A stretch of DNA of 64,000 bases from Thiofilum sp. (lineage in GTDB: Bacteria > Pseudomonadota > Gammaproteobacteria > Thiotrichales > Thiotrichaceae): the NCBI RefSeq assembly GCF_016711335.1, contig NZ_JADJTF010000001.1, positions 3,410,001 through 3,474,000 on the forward strand. The letters run 5' to 3'. Numbering within the stretch: the stretch's first letter is position 1; every line of letters begins with the position of its first letter. The notes beneath the pieces were generated by a model. It was not told the DNA's origin. It saw nothing but the letters and a program-made list of their open reading frames with translations, and did no database searches. Position numbers and translations under genes: made by a program. Positions 34,639 to 43,904 of this stretch are shown here, in pieces.

Positions 34639-36422
34639 TATTCACTCCTTTGCCAAACCAAACGTTCAAACCCTAAAGCTACCACGGCCAAAGCAAACAA
34701 ACGTTGCGGCTCTTGGTATTTATCCGCCAATACTTGTCGATAATGACGCAATTGCTCCACCGCATCGTTTAATAACTTTTGTACTGCTGGGAGCAATTTC
34801 AATTCCTGAGGTGTTTTACATTTTAAATCCTCGGCACTTAAACCCAAATCTCCCAGACTAATGAATTTAAACTCCATGACAAACTCTTTCAAATCAGGAA
34901 ACTGACGCATATTCGGGCGCATGATCATGACTAAATCCGTATAGCGACGCGCTAACTCTGCCTCTGAGTCTAAGGTATAATAAATATCATTAAATAATAA
35001 GCTTGCAAACATCGTTTTAATGGTTAGCTCATTACTCCAACGATAATCTCGATTACTAAAGACCTTTAAATACCTTTGCTCCATAAAATTAATAATGGGT
35101 TGTAAATCACCACTTTGATAAAATTGTAACGCTAGTTGTTCCGCTTTAGCTTCATCCGCCATATTCGGTAAGGCTTGGCGTTTTAACTCATCTAAGTATA
35201 AATGGCGTACCGCTAAATTAGGTATTACTAATTGCAATGCTCCCATACCCGATAAACCATTTAAGGTCAAAACACCAAAATAATATAATAATGAAATCAT
35301 GTAGCTACTATGTTGCTGCACACGCTGCAAATTCGCCACTCCAAAGTCACTGGCTAATTGTGTTAAGGAGAGATCATTTTGCTCATCTAAAATATGATCG
35401 AGTACCTTCTGACCGCCTTGTAGATTAGCAATATAACGAATGCGTCCAGCATCCATCGCCAAATTTGCATCCAACATATCGCGTGGAGCTGAACAGCGAG
35501 CTTGATAATGACGCAAAAAATGAAAGCATAAAATAGGGTTATATAACTTAGTATCTGCTTCTGGTGCAAACAAGTAGCCATTATAAAATTGGCGCATGGT
35601 TTCCATCACTTCCGCCAGTTTATGCTCTTGTTGGCAATGAACCAGCACAGACTGAGTGATACCTTCCAACTCAGTCTGAGTAATACCACATAAGCCATTA
35701 AATTCGGGCTGCAAAGAAATATTAGTTACCACATTATAACCGCTGGTCATATCACTCATAACCACGGGTGAAACACCAGTAATAAAGACTCGTGCTATTT
35801 TTTTCTGAGAGGTCGCTGCTTTAATGATTTTGAATAAGGTTTTTAGTATACCTTCGCCTTCTAATAAAGCCGCATACCGTTTTTTATCACCTTGATTATG
35901 CATTAGCACTTCATTAGCGAAATTATCATATTCATCAATAAATAGATAAAGCTGGTAGCCACTATCTTTAACCAAATTACAAAGGCTTTCAAAAGTAGCT
36001 AAGGCATTAGCTGGGAAAAACGTTATTTCCCCGTTAAGCTTATTAGCATATTGCCTTACAAAAGATTGAGCTTGTACGTGGATATGAGCAAACAAGTTTT
36101 GCTTGATTTGCTCAATATCCCCTTGTGGCGAAACTTGGGAAAAATCCCATTGCAATACCATGTACTTATTACGTTCTGGAGTTGGGTTTTTTCCTACGGC
36201 TAAATCCCCAAATAAAGTATCAAATTGATCTATCTGATTAAGATCATAATAGCTCATTAGGGTCGATAATAATAAGGACTTACCAAAACGGCGCGGGCGT
36301 AAAAATAGTAACTGCTCTGCCATACTTTCCAAGGCATGAATCGAATCGGTTCTATCCAAATAAAGATAGGGATAAGTACGAATACGCTGAAAATTACTCA
36401 CACCATAAGGAAAGTTAATCAT
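34638..36422 (-). CDS. AAA-ATPase-like protein with C-terminal PD-(D/E)XK domain
   Basis: The 594-residue protein has the AAA-ATPase_like family opening (FPYGVSNFQRIRT..YLDRT) and the variant P-loop LRPRRFGKSLLLSTL near residue 42. Walker B-like LFIDEYDNF lies near 170, then ARVFITGVSPV. The C-terminal ~100 residues form a PDDEXK_9-type nuclease-like domain (DLVMIMRPN..LKEFVMEFKFI; D and E-x-K). This abundant mobile family lacks an established function, and a role in DNA transactions or defence is only suspected. It is translationally coupled to the hydrolase downstream. Confidence 0.88.
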   Translation of the reverse strand: MINFPYGVSNFQRIRTYPYLYLDRTDSIHALESMAEQLLFLRPRRFGKSLLLSTLMSYYDLNQIDQFDTLFGDLAVGKNPTPERNKYMVLQWDFSQVSPQGDIEQIKQNLFAHIHVQAQSFVRQYANKLNGEITFFPANALATFESLCNLVKDSGYQLYLFIDEYDNFANEVLMHNQGDKKRYAALLEGEGILKTLFKIIKAATSQKKIARVFITGVSPVVMSDMTSGYNVVTNISLQPEFNGLCGITQTELEGITQSVLVHCQQEHKLAEVMETMRQFYNGYLFAPEADTKLYNPILCFHFLRHYQARCSAPRDMLDANLAMDAGRIRYIANLQGGQKVLDHILDEQNDLSLTQLASDFGVANLQRVQQHSSYMISLLYYFGVLTLNGLSGMGALQLVIPNLAVRHLYLDELKRQALPNMADEAKAEQLALQFYQSGDLQPIINFMEQRYLKVFSNRDYRWSNELTIKTMFASLLFNDIYYTLDSEAELARRYTDLVMIMRPNMRQFPDLKEFVMEFKFISLGDLGLSAEDLKCKTPQELKLLPAVQKLLNDAVEQLRHYRQVLADKYQEPQRLFALAVVALGFERLVWQRSE

Positions 36423-36496
36423 GAAGATACTCTATACTGTAAACCTTTGATTGATCCTAAGACCCTAAATTAAGCCTAAACCAGCCTAAAAACACT

Positions 36497-36545
36497 ACAG
36501 CGCCTGCGGAGGAAATACACGATTAATTTGGCTCAAGTACTTATG
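36497..36545 (-). repeat. Partial copy of the intergenic palindromic repeat
   Basis: The stretch ACAGCGCCTGCGGAGGAAAT and the following ~28 bases closely match the reverse complement of the repeat at 38964-39060, with about one mismatch in eight over 40 bases. Only one end of the element is present. It lies in the 140-bp gap between the AAA and Sir2 genes. Confidence 0.65.
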
Positions 36546-36562
36546 AATTGACCACTTGCACA

Positions 36563-37273
36563 TCAAGCCTTTAATAAACGATCTACATATTTCGGGACTA
36601 ATTCGCTCGCCTTGCCTTGGTAGGACTCATGAAAATCAGATTGCACCAAAGACGGTTCTAGGTTTAATTCGACCGTATGTGCTCCAGCAGCCCGCGCTAC
36701 TTGCACAAAACCCGCTGCGGGGTATACATGCCCTGAAGTTCCAATTGAGATGAATAAATCACAGTCTTGTAGTGCCTGCTCAATCTTATCCATACTAAAC
36801 GGATACTCTCCAAACCAAACCACATGCGGACGTAATGTACCTACGGCACTGCACTTACTACAAGCGGTGTCGACTGCTAAATCACTGTGCCAACGCAAGA
36901 CCGTACCACAACTATTACACCGCACTTTGTTCAGCTCACCGTGCATATGGATTAAATGTTGTGTGCCCGCTCGTTCATGTAAGTCATCAATATTTTGGGT
37001 AATAACCAGTACCTCGCCCCCTAATTCCTGTTCTAAACGGGCGAGTGCTTCATGGGCTTTATTGGGCTGTACTGTACCGGAGTTGAGTTGCGCACGACGT
37101 AGATTATAAAACTGATGAACTAATTTAGGATTACGTTTAAAACCCTCTGGAGTAGCGACATCCTCGACACGATGCTCCTCCCATAAACCATCACTAGCGC
37201 GAAAGGTTTTAATCCCTGATTCGGCTGAAATGCCTGCCCCCGTCAGAATGACAATATTATTATAGTGTTCCAT
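36563..37273 (-). CDS. cobB: NAD-dependent protein deacylase (Sir2/CobB family)
   Basis: The 236-residue protein (ATG at 37273, GAGGAG 10 nt upstream; a GTG 18 bp earlier is possible) has the Rossmann NAD site VILTGAGISAESGIKTFR and the catalytic VITQNIDDLHERAG with H in LIHMHGEL. A Cys4 zinc module follows (RCNSCG..CSKC), then PHVVWFGEYP and SIGTSGHVYPAAGF. Residues of the Y-x-x-R desuccinylase type cannot be excluded from the text, so the acyl preference is undecided. The gene stands alone. Confidence 0.93.
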   Translation of the reverse strand: MEHYNNIVILTGAGISAESGIKTFRASDGLWEEHRVEDVATPEGFKRNPKLVHQFYNLRRAQLNSGTVQPNKAHEALARLEQELGGEVLVITQNIDDLHERAGTQHLIHMHGELNKVRCNSCGTVLRWHSDLAVDTACSKCSAVGTLRPHVVWFGEYPFSMDKIEQALQDCDLFISIGTSGHVYPAAGFVQVARAAGAHTVELNLEPSLVQSDFHESYQGKASELVPKYVDRLLKA

Positions 37274-37480
37274 TATGCTATGACTCCTCACTGTATTTAA
37301 CTGTGTGCATGACTGATCATACGCAAGCCGCTACAGTGCTACAACCGTAAATAGTTACCTCTCGCTAACACACCTAGGCTTTAATACTTATAAAACCCAT
37401 TTAACTTTATGGCTCAGCTCTATTAGAACAGCGGCTATTTCGTTAGCATGACGCCTATTCCATTATTTAGGAGTGTCTCA

Positions 37481-37511
37481 GTGCGAGTATTAGTGCTTGA
37501 AGATCATGTTG
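37481..37511 (+). pseudogene. Truncated start of a response-regulator gene
   Basis: A GTG at 37481 with AGGAG at proper spacing opens MRVLVLEDHVD, the classic beginning of a receiver domain (hydrophobic strand plus acidic pocket). Two codons later the reading runs into the end of the TnpB element and stops at 37544-37546. No continuation of a receiver domain was found beyond the other end of the element. It appears to be a gene whose remainder has been lost. Confidence 0.55.
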
Positions 37512-37660
37512 ACTTCTTCCCCTACCTAAAGAAAGGGAGTTCCTAATTCATCGAGAACAGGACGACAACACCGAAATGCCATCGCCACTAACATTCTCTC
37601 CAAAGGCTAATACCGTGAGTCCCACGGCTAAAATGTTACGCGCTGCGTTTACGTCACGAT
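37509..37660 (-). ncRNA. Putative omega RNA (TnpB guide RNA) scaffold at element right end
   Basis: TnpB proteins use an RNA made from the 3' end of tnpB plus the right end, with the guide read from flanking DNA. Here the scaffold would end at GGTAGGGGAAGAAGTCAA. The guide would start CATGATCTTCAAGCAC, which is the start of the truncated response-regulator gene. The 5' boundary given is a guess. Confidence 0.4.
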
Positions 37661-38699
37661 CATGGGTTGTGCCACATTCAGGACATTCCCACGACCGCAT
37701 GTCCAGCGGTAGTTTTTCCTTGACGAACCCGCAACAGGAACAGCGTTTGCTGGATGGAAAAAACCGTCCAATCTCAACATACGTCCTTCCTGCCCAGTTT
37801 GCCTTGTATTCAAGCTGGCAGGTGAATTCACCCCAGCTTGCATCGGCAATATGCTTGGCTAATGTGGGATTCTTAATCATGTTCTTCACCGCGAGGTTTT
37901 CAACACAGATCACTTGGTTCTCGTTAACTAATCTGCGGGACAGCTTATGTAAGTTGTCCAAACGGCTATCGGTGATTTTCGCGTGAATACGGGCCACCTT
38001 GCATTTAGCTTTCAGCCGATTCTTACTGCCGAGTTTCTTTTTAGCAAGACGACGCTGATATTTTGCAAGTTTAGCCGCGTATTTAGCGGTATGGCGAGGA
38101 TTGCCGGACTTGAAACCGTCAGAAGCGACGAACAAATTCTTAATTCCTACGTCAATACCCACCTTCTTATCGGTAATGGGCAGCAATGTAGGCTCAAACT
38201 CGCACAGGCAAGACACAAAGTAGCGCCCTGCTGTGTCTTTGGAAACGGTAACGGTGGTCGGGTCAGACGGAAGTTGACGACTCCACTTAATAGCCAACGG
38301 CTTGTCACACTTAGCCAGCTTCAATTCACCGTTTTTAAAGGTAAATGCGCGATAAGTGAACTCTGCCGACTGGCGGTGTTTTTTGGATTTAAAGGCGGGA
38401 TATTTTGCCCGACCTTCAAAGAAATTCTTGAACGCGGCTTGCTGATTACGCAGGCATTGTTGCAGTGGAACACTGGAGACTTCGTTCAGGAAGGCAAACT
38501 CAGGTAGTTTTTTAATGGCAGTCAAACGGGCGTTAGCCTCTATGTAGCCCACCTTTTCCTGAGCTTGATAGTAGGCATCGGTGCGGTAACGCAAGATGCT
38601 GTTATAAACAAAACGCACACACCCGAACGTCTGAGCCAGCAGTGTTTCTTGCTGCTGATCAGGGTAGAATCGGAATTTGTAGGCGCGTTTAGCTTTCAT
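37548..38699 (-). CDS. tnpB: RNA-guided endonuclease TnpB
   Basis: The 383-residue protein of the OrfB_IS605 family opens KRAYKFRFYPDQQQETLL. The RuvC-like catalytic residues are all present: D183 (VGIDVGIKNL), E267 (VICVENLAVKNM) and D349 (HDRDVNAARNI). The zinc ribbon has C320/C323 (KRCSCCG) and C339/C342 (CPECG). The nuclease is therefore predicted active. TnpB cuts DNA next to a short target-adjacent motif under guidance of its right-end RNA and helps the element persist. It is the only gene in the element. The length is typical. Confidence 0.93.
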   Translation of the reverse strand: MKAKRAYKFRFYPDQQQETLLAQTFGCVRFVYNSILRYRTDAYYQAQEKVGYIEANARLTAIKKLPEFAFLNEVSSVPLQQCLRNQQAAFKNFFEGRAKYPAFKSKKHRQSAEFTYRAFTFKNGELKLAKCDKPLAIKWSRQLPSDPTTVTVSKDTAGRYFVSCLCEFEPTLLPITDKKVGIDVGIKNLFVASDGFKSGNPRHTAKYAAKLAKYQRRLAKKKLGSKNRLKAKCKVARIHAKITDSRLDNLHKLSRRLVNENQVICVENLAVKNMIKNPTLAKHIADASWGEFTCQLEYKANWAGRTYVEIGRFFPSSKRCSCCGFVKEKLPLDMRSWECPECGTTHDRDVNAARNILAVGLTVLAFGENVSGDGISVLSSCSR

Positions 38700-38922
38700 G
38701 GCTCACATTTTATTTTATAATTTGTGAAGCTTCAACAGCCTATAGCGAACTTAACTGGAGAAGCGAGAAAAGGGTCGGCTAACGCCGACGCGCTATCCCT
38801 CCCCGCCCTGAAGGATGGGGTATCTCGCGTAAGACTGATGAATATTTGCCTTTTTACTATTTCTAACTCTTTTTCTTCTGGTTTATATCAAAAAATAAAC
38901 TAATTTTTCAAAAATTGAACTG

Positions 38923-38951
38923 ACTTAACGCTTGTAGCTCTAGCGTTAAGT
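38923..38951. terminator. Perfect 10-bp hairpin between tnpB element and repeat
   Basis: ACTTAACGCT (38923-38932) pairs with AGCGTTAAGT (38942-38951) around a 9-nt loop. There is no long U-tract on either side. It lies in the 430-bp gap that also holds the element's left end (to 38828) and the palindromic repeat. It could be a terminator for transcripts entering from either side. Confidence 0.5.
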
Positions 38952-38963
38952 ATTTGGGTCAAA

Positions 38964-39060
38964 ATAATCGTGCATTTCCTCCGCAGCCGCTGTGAATACG
39001 TCCCTGTATGCTTAAGGCAGCATCCCGACAGCTAAGACTGCTCCAGAAACACATGATTAC
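38964..39060 (+). repeat. Intergenic palindromic repeat, copy A (left of the helicase-Mod-Res operon)
   Basis: The core CGCTGTGAATACGTCCCTGT (38989 onward) is followed by a short inner palindrome (CTTA..TAAG). The outer ends are imperfectly complementary: AATCGTGCATTTC at the left and GAAACACATGATT at the right. Copy B at 46752-46862 shares the core with changed arms, and a partial copy lies at 36497-36545. The form is that of dispersed hairpin elements of gammaproteobacteria. Confidence 0.75.
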
Positions 39061-39129
39061 TTTTAGCTAGACACTTAAACGTTATGCTTTATTATTTAAA
39101 TTTTGGTCATACCTAAGGATTAAAGCTTT

Positions 39130-42033
39130 ATGGACAAACCTTTATCAACAATTGTTAGCACTACTAATCCCTCACAACAGCAAGCTATCGAAACCACTGA
39201 AGGCCCCGTACTTATTATCGCGGGTCCTGGTTCGGGTAAAACTTTTACTCTGGTCGAACGTATTGTCAATCTAGTAACTAACCAAGACGTTCTACCCGAA
39301 TCTATTATGGTAGTAACTTTTACTGAGAAGGCTGCCCGTGAACTCACTACCCGTATTTCTAATCGCCTCACTGAACTTGATATTCCCGTCAATTTGAATG
39401 AAATGTACTTAGGTACTTTTCACTCTATTTGTTTAAGACTACTGCAAGACTATCAAGAATTTACACGCTTAAAGCGTAACTTTGTTTTATTTGATCAATT
39501 TGATCAACAGTTTTTTATTTATCGTAACTTGTCTAAATTCGATCAAATCGAGAATTTAGGTCACTTAATTAAAGTCGACGACTCTAACTGGACTAAATCG
39601 GCTGAACTACTCAAAATTATCAACACCGCTAATGAGGAGCTTTTAGCTGTAGAGACTCTACTACAAGCCCCTGATGCCGCTGTGGTAGTACTAGGCCACT
39701 GTTTAGCCTTGTATAACAAACTATTAGAAGAAAACAACTCACTAGACTTTGCTACTATTCAGGCAGAGACCTTAAAGTTATTGCAAGAACCGAGGGTGTT
39801 GGACGAACTTCAAGCCAAAATGCAGTACATCATGGTCGATGAATACCAAGATACTAATACGGTACAAGAAGCCATTCTCAAGCAATTAATGGGGACTGCG
39901 CAGAACTTATGTGTAGTAGGAGATGATGATCAGGGTCTTTACCGCTTCCGTGGTGCTACCATTCGCAACATTTTAGAATTCCCTAATAATTTTGCTGAAG
40001 GCACTTGTAGGCAAATTCGTCTTACTACTAACTACCGCTCACATCCTAATATCATTGAGTTTTATAACTCTTGGATGCAAGAAATTGTTTGGTCAGATGG
40101 TAAAAACTCTTATCGTTACGATAAAGTGATCAAGCCTAGAGAGGACACTTTTCCTGATGTACCTACTGTACTGCGCTTAGGTAGAGCAGGTAGAGAGGAG
40201 TGGTACGAGGAGGTTTATCAGTTTCTTACTGAACTGAAAGCTAAGGGGTTAGAAGATTGGAATCAGGTAGCCTTACTCTTCCGCTCCGTACAAAATGACC
40301 GCGCCGTAGGTTTAGGTAATTACCTTGAGGCTAAAGGTATTCCCGTTTACTCACCACGTTCTAATCAGTTTTTTGAACGTGAAGAGGTTAAGTTAGTTAT
40401 AGGGATGCTGATTTTCCTCTTTCCTCAATTTAAAGAAGCTCGTCAGTGGGCTGAGAATGCATTCTTACCCATTTGGAATTATTATGATAAAGAATGTAAA
40501 CCATTAATAGCCAACCATCTTAGGCTTCCTGAAAATAACGATTTGCTAACATGGGGTAACCGTCTAGCACTAAAGCACAAAACACTTTCAGAGAATACCA
40601 ACTACGCTTTCTCTGACCTCTTTTATGAACTATTACAGTTTCCTTTATTTAGCCGCTATTTTAGCGAGGAAGCATTAAGTGGGCTTGATAAAGGCCGCGC
40701 CGCTCGTAACCTCTCTAAACTGTCTACCCTATTAGCCAAGTTTGAATATTTATACTTTATTAGCGTTTTATCGCCTCAATACTTAGACCGTAATATTCAA
40801 AACCTTTTTAATCAGTTTTTACGCTTTTTAAAAGATGGAGGTATTGGTGAGTATGAAGATGATACTGAGTATGCGCCTAAGGGTTGCGTATCTTTTCTTA
40901 CGATTCACCAATCTAAAGGTTTAGAGTTTCCGGTTGTCATTACTTGTAGTTTAGAAGCCGTACCTCGTAAAAGTCATAGTGACTTAGATGAGTTATTACA
41001 AAATAGTTACTATGCCAAAAAACCCTTTGAGCCTTTTGACCATATTAAAAACTTCGATTTTTGGCGTCTGTACTATACGGCATTTTCACGTGCTCAAAAC
41101 CTGCTTGTCTTATGTGCTGAAAAAAAGAAAGGTCAGGGAAGCAGCCCTTCTAAGTATTTTGCTCCCCTTTACAACCAGCTCATTTCTTGGCGTGATCCTA
41201 CGTTTAAACCAGAGCTTATTCACTTTGAGACGGTGAAAACGCTCAATATTAAACGGGAATACGCCTTTACTTCGCATATTTTGCTATTTGAGGCTTGCCC
41301 TGAACAATATCGTTTCTTTAAAGAGTTAGCGTTTCACCCTGTGCGGATTGGTGCTCAGTTGTTCGGTGTGTTAGTTCATCAAACTATTGAGGATATTCAT
41401 AAGGCGGCTTTAAGGGGTGATACGCATTTAATTGAGCCTGAGCAGATTAAGCGTTGGCTGGATACTAACTACGTTTATCTCTCAAAGCGTGAGCGCCAGT
41501 ATTTAGCCCCTAGCTCCCTTCAAGCGGTTGAGAACCATGTCATGTCTTACTATGAGCGTGAGAAGCATCACTGGGATAGGATTCAACAGGCGGAGGTTGA
41601 TATTTCTTTAGTGAAAGATACTTATATCCTCAAGGGTAGCGTTGATCTCATCCGAGGGGAAAAGGGTACGGTTGAGATTATTGATTTTAAATCGCAAAAA
41701 AAGCCCGATATGCACCGTGACCGTGATCAGGTGAATCAGTACCAGCGTCAGTTAGAGCTGTATGCCCATTTGGTGGAGCAGCGTACTGGTGAAAAGGTCA
41801 GTAGGATGCATTTGTACTATACGGGTGAGACTGAGGGGTCACCTTACGTATCGTTTGATAAAAATGAGCGCAGTATTCAAGATACGGTGCAAAAGTTTGA
41901 TCAGGTGGTACGCCGTATTGAGAATAAAGATTATCGTATGTGTGCCCGCCCTGATCGGCTATGCGTAGAGTGTGATATGCGGCACTATTGCGGGCGTAAG
42001 AATTGGACATTTGCAAAGGAACTGAATGTATGA
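39130..42033 (+). CDS. UvrD-like helicase fused to Fe-S PD-(D/E)XK nuclease
   Basis: The 967-residue protein has a superfamily 1A helicase with Walker A AGPGSGKTFTLVERI (residues 31-45), VDEYQDTN (~237), GDDDQGLYRFRGA, TTNYRSHP, LTIHQSKGLEFPVV and YYTAFSRAQN. A C-terminal RecB/AddB-type nuclease follows: GSVDLIRGEKG..EIIDFKS (D, D-x-K) and QYQRQLELYAHL. Four cysteines suit a 4Fe-4S cluster: C723 (EACPEQY), then C945, C948 and C954 (LCVECDMRHYC). It should unwind and degrade DNA. The next gene's ATG overlaps its stop (ATGA), tying it to the Mod and Res genes. It is not RecB, AddA or PcrA proper. A defence role is inferred from context. Confidence 0.88.
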   Translation: MDKPLSTIVSTTNPSQQQAIETTEGPVLIIAGPGSGKTFTLVERIVNLVTNQDVLPESIMVVTFTEKAARELTTRISNRLTELDIPVNLNEMYLGTFHSICLRLLQDYQEFTRLKRNFVLFDQFDQQFFIYRNLSKFDQIENLGHLIKVDDSNWTKSAELLKIINTANEELLAVETLLQAPDAAVVVLGHCLALYNKLLEENNSLDFATIQAETLKLLQEPRVLDELQAKMQYIMVDEYQDTNTVQEAILKQLMGTAQNLCVVGDDDQGLYRFRGATIRNILEFPNNFAEGTCRQIRLTTNYRSHPNIIEFYNSWMQEIVWSDGKNSYRYDKVIKPREDTFPDVPTVLRLGRAGREEWYEEVYQFLTELKAKGLEDWNQVALLFRSVQNDRAVGLGNYLEAKGIPVYSPRSNQFFEREEVKLVIGMLIFLFPQFKEARQWAENAFLPIWNYYDKECKPLIANHLRLPENNDLLTWGNRLALKHKTLSENTNYAFSDLFYELLQFPLFSRYFSEEALSGLDKGRAARNLSKLSTLLAKFEYLYFISVLSPQYLDRNIQNLFNQFLRFLKDGGIGEYEDDTEYAPKGCVSFLTIHQSKGLEFPVVITCSLEAVPRKSHSDLDELLQNSYYAKKPFEPFDHIKNFDFWRLYYTAFSRAQNLLVLCAEKKKGQGSSPSKYFAPLYNQLISWRDPTFKPELIHFETVKTLNIKREYAFTSHILLFEACPEQYRFFKELAFHPVRIGAQLFGVLVHQTIEDIHKAALRGDTHLIEPEQIKRWLDTNYVYLSKRERQYLAPSSLQAVENHVMSYYEREKHHWDRIQQAEVDISLVKDTYILKGSVDLIRGEKGTVEIIDFKSQKKPDMHRDRDQVNQYQRQLELYAHLVEQRTGEKVSRMHLYYTGETEGSPYVSFDKNERSIQDTVQKFDQVVRRIENKDYRMCARPDRLCVECDMRHYCGRKNWTFAKELNV

Positions 42034-43904
42034 GTCAGCAAAAAGCTCTGGATTTACCTACTACGGCTCAACCGAATGAGGATCATTTTACCTTTGAGCC
42101 GATTAAGGGTTATCCGATGCTGAATTGGCGTGGGAAGCGCCCTTTTACGTCTACGGCTTATTATCCGGCTCAGTTGAAGGAGCAACATGGGCAGGCGGTG
42201 GAGGGATGGCTGAATAAGATCTTCTGGGGAGATAATCTTCAAGTCATGGCTCATTTATTGAAAGAGTATCGTGGAAAGGTAGACCTTATTTATATTGACC
42301 CACCCTTTGACTCTAAGGCTGATTACAAAAAGAAAATTTCTTTGAGGGGAAATAGTATACAAAATGATGCCTCTATCTTTGAGGAAAAACAATATACTGA
42401 CATATGGGCAAATGATGAGTATTTACAGTTTTTATATGAAAGACTCATATTGCTTAAAGAGCTGCTCAGCAAAACAGGATCCATCTACCTACATTGCGAC
42501 TCAACTAAATCTCATCATATTAGATGTATAATGGAAGAAACTTTTGGTCAAGAAAACTTCTTAAATGAAATAGTCTGGTGTTATTCTGATGCCGCCAATA
42601 GCAAAAAATACTGGAACACCAAACATGATACTATTTTATTTTTTTCAAAATCGGATGAGTGGCTATTTAACTATGATAGGGTTTTAAGAGATCATACTGA
42701 AGAAAATATTAAAAAATATAAATACTCTGATGAGAAAGGAAAATATAGACTTTTTGGTAAGAATATTACTGGTAGCCCTATACAATGGCATAGAGATGTA
42801 AATCCTGAGTGGGAAAAAACCAATCCTGAGTTGGTTTTTCGGCATTATTTAAAAGAAGGTAGTCTTCCCTTAGATTGGTGGACTATTAATCCTGTTAATC
42901 AAGCTGCTAAAGAAAGACAAGCATATCCTACACAAAAACCAGAAGAACTTATTGAAAAAATTATTAAAGCTTCTTCAAATTCCAACAACCTAATATTCGA
43001 CTGCTTCATGGGTTCAGGCACTACCCAAGCCGTCGCCATGAAACTAGGTCGCCGCTTTATAGGTGCGGACATTAACCTAGGCGCTATTCAAACTACTACC
43101 AAGCGCCTCATCAAAGTCGCTCAAGAACTAGAAGCTAAACTAGAAAACGTACAATCTGATTTGCCTATCAGTGAAGAGAACAACGAGAGCGAAACCACTC
43201 CTACCACCTACTACACGGGCTTTGAGGTCTACAACGTCAACCATTACGACGTTTTCCGTAACCCTGTGCAAGCTAAAGACCTACTCATCGAAGCATTAGG
43301 TATTCAACGCATCCCAAATAGCATCTACGACGGCGAAAAAGACGGTCGCATGGTAAAAATCATGCCTATCAACCGTATCGCTACCCGTGCTGACCTTAAC
43401 GAACTGGTCGCAGGCGTAGACTACAAAGCCTATGAAGAACGCAGCAAAGATTCCCCTAACCGTGCGGTCGAAAAGATGCTACTGGTCTGTATGGGGCACG
43501 AACCCGACTTAGCCGCTGCATTAAAACAAGCGATTGGCTATAAAATTGACGTAGAAATAGTCGATATTCTCCGCGATAAGACTGACTTACAATTTAAACG
43601 CGACTCTGAAGCTAAGCTGGTTATTGAAAACCAAAACCTCATCATTAAGCAGTTCTACCCCATGAACCTCCTCCAAAAGCTCTCACAAACTAAAGAATCA
43701 GTGAGTGATTGGCGCGAGATGGTCGAAAGCATTATGGTGGATTGGAACTATGATGGGGTACTGTTCCAACCTAGCGTCACGGATATTCCTAGTAAAAATG
43801 AGTTAGTTCTAGGTTGCTATCCTATCCCTGAAGACGCAGGCACGATACGGGTAAAAATTACTGATTTACTCTCTGAATCGTGGGAGGGTGAAATCAATGG
43901 CTAA
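42030..43904 (+). CDS. Type III restriction-modification methyltransferase (Mod)
   Basis: The 624-residue beta-class N6-adenine/N4-cytosine methyltransferase has catalytic motif IV DLIYIDPPFDSKADY near residue 90. The SAM motif, FDCFMGSGTTQAVAMKLGRRFIG, lies near residue 328. This is the IV-before-I order of Mod proteins. The segment between them, which carries target recognition, is markedly AT-rich compared with both flanks. A ~240-residue C-terminal region follows. The ATG at 42030 overlaps the helicase-nuclease stop and has AAAGGA upstream. Mod gives sequence specificity and host protection and recruits Res. Confidence 0.92.
   Translation: MSQQKALDLPTTAQPNEDHFTFEPIKGYPMLNWRGKRPFTSTAYYPAQLKEQHGQAVEGWLNKIFWGDNLQVMAHLLKEYRGKVDLIYIDPPFDSKADYKKKISLRGNSIQNDASIFEEKQYTDIWANDEYLQFLYERLILLKELLSKTGSIYLHCDSTKSHHIRCIMEETFGQENFLNEIVWCYSDAANSKKYWNTKHDTILFFSKSDEWLFNYDRVLRDHTEENIKKYKYSDEKGKYRLFGKNITGSPIQWHRDVNPEWEKTNPELVFRHYLKEGSLPLDWWTINPVNQAAKERQAYPTQKPEELIEKIIKASSNSNNLIFDCFMGSGTTQAVAMKLGRRFIGADINLGAIQTTTKRLIKVAQELEAKLENVQSDLPISEENNESETTPTTYYTGFEVYNVNHYDVFRNPVQAKDLLIEALGIQRIPNSIYDGEKDGRMVKIMPINRIATRADLNELVAGVDYKAYEERSKDSPNRAVEKMLLVCMGHEPDLAAALKQAIGYKIDVEIVDILRDKTDLQFKRDSEAKLVIENQNLIIKQFYPMNLLQKLSQTKESVSDWREMVESIMVDWNYDGVLFQPSVTDIPSKNELVLGCYPIPEDAGTIRVKITDLLSESWEGEING

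Larger units (their letters stand above)
37509..38828 (-). mobile_element. IS200/IS605-type element carrying only tnpB
   Basis: The element is read on the minus strand. A candidate left end follows TTAC (minus strand, 38832-38829) and has two hairpins: CCCCATCC..AGGGCGGGG, and GTCGGC-GTTA-GCCGAC. The tnpB gene follows. A right end has a small CCCT..AGGG hairpin (37519-37537) and terminates GAAGTCAA near 37509. No tnpA is present, so the element is non-autonomous (IS1341-like). The exact ends are inferred from the TTAC target preference and hairpins, since such elements make no target duplication. Confidence 0.7.

Noticed and set aside
37983..38507. 174-codon open frame opposite tnpB
   Set aside because: It lies entirely antisense to the intact TnpB coding sequence and shows no recognisable motif.
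38830..38922. Continuation of the response-regulator gene beyond the TnpB element
   Set aside because: Joining the flanks across the element gives a stop after about 22 codons, with no phosphoacceptor Asp block.
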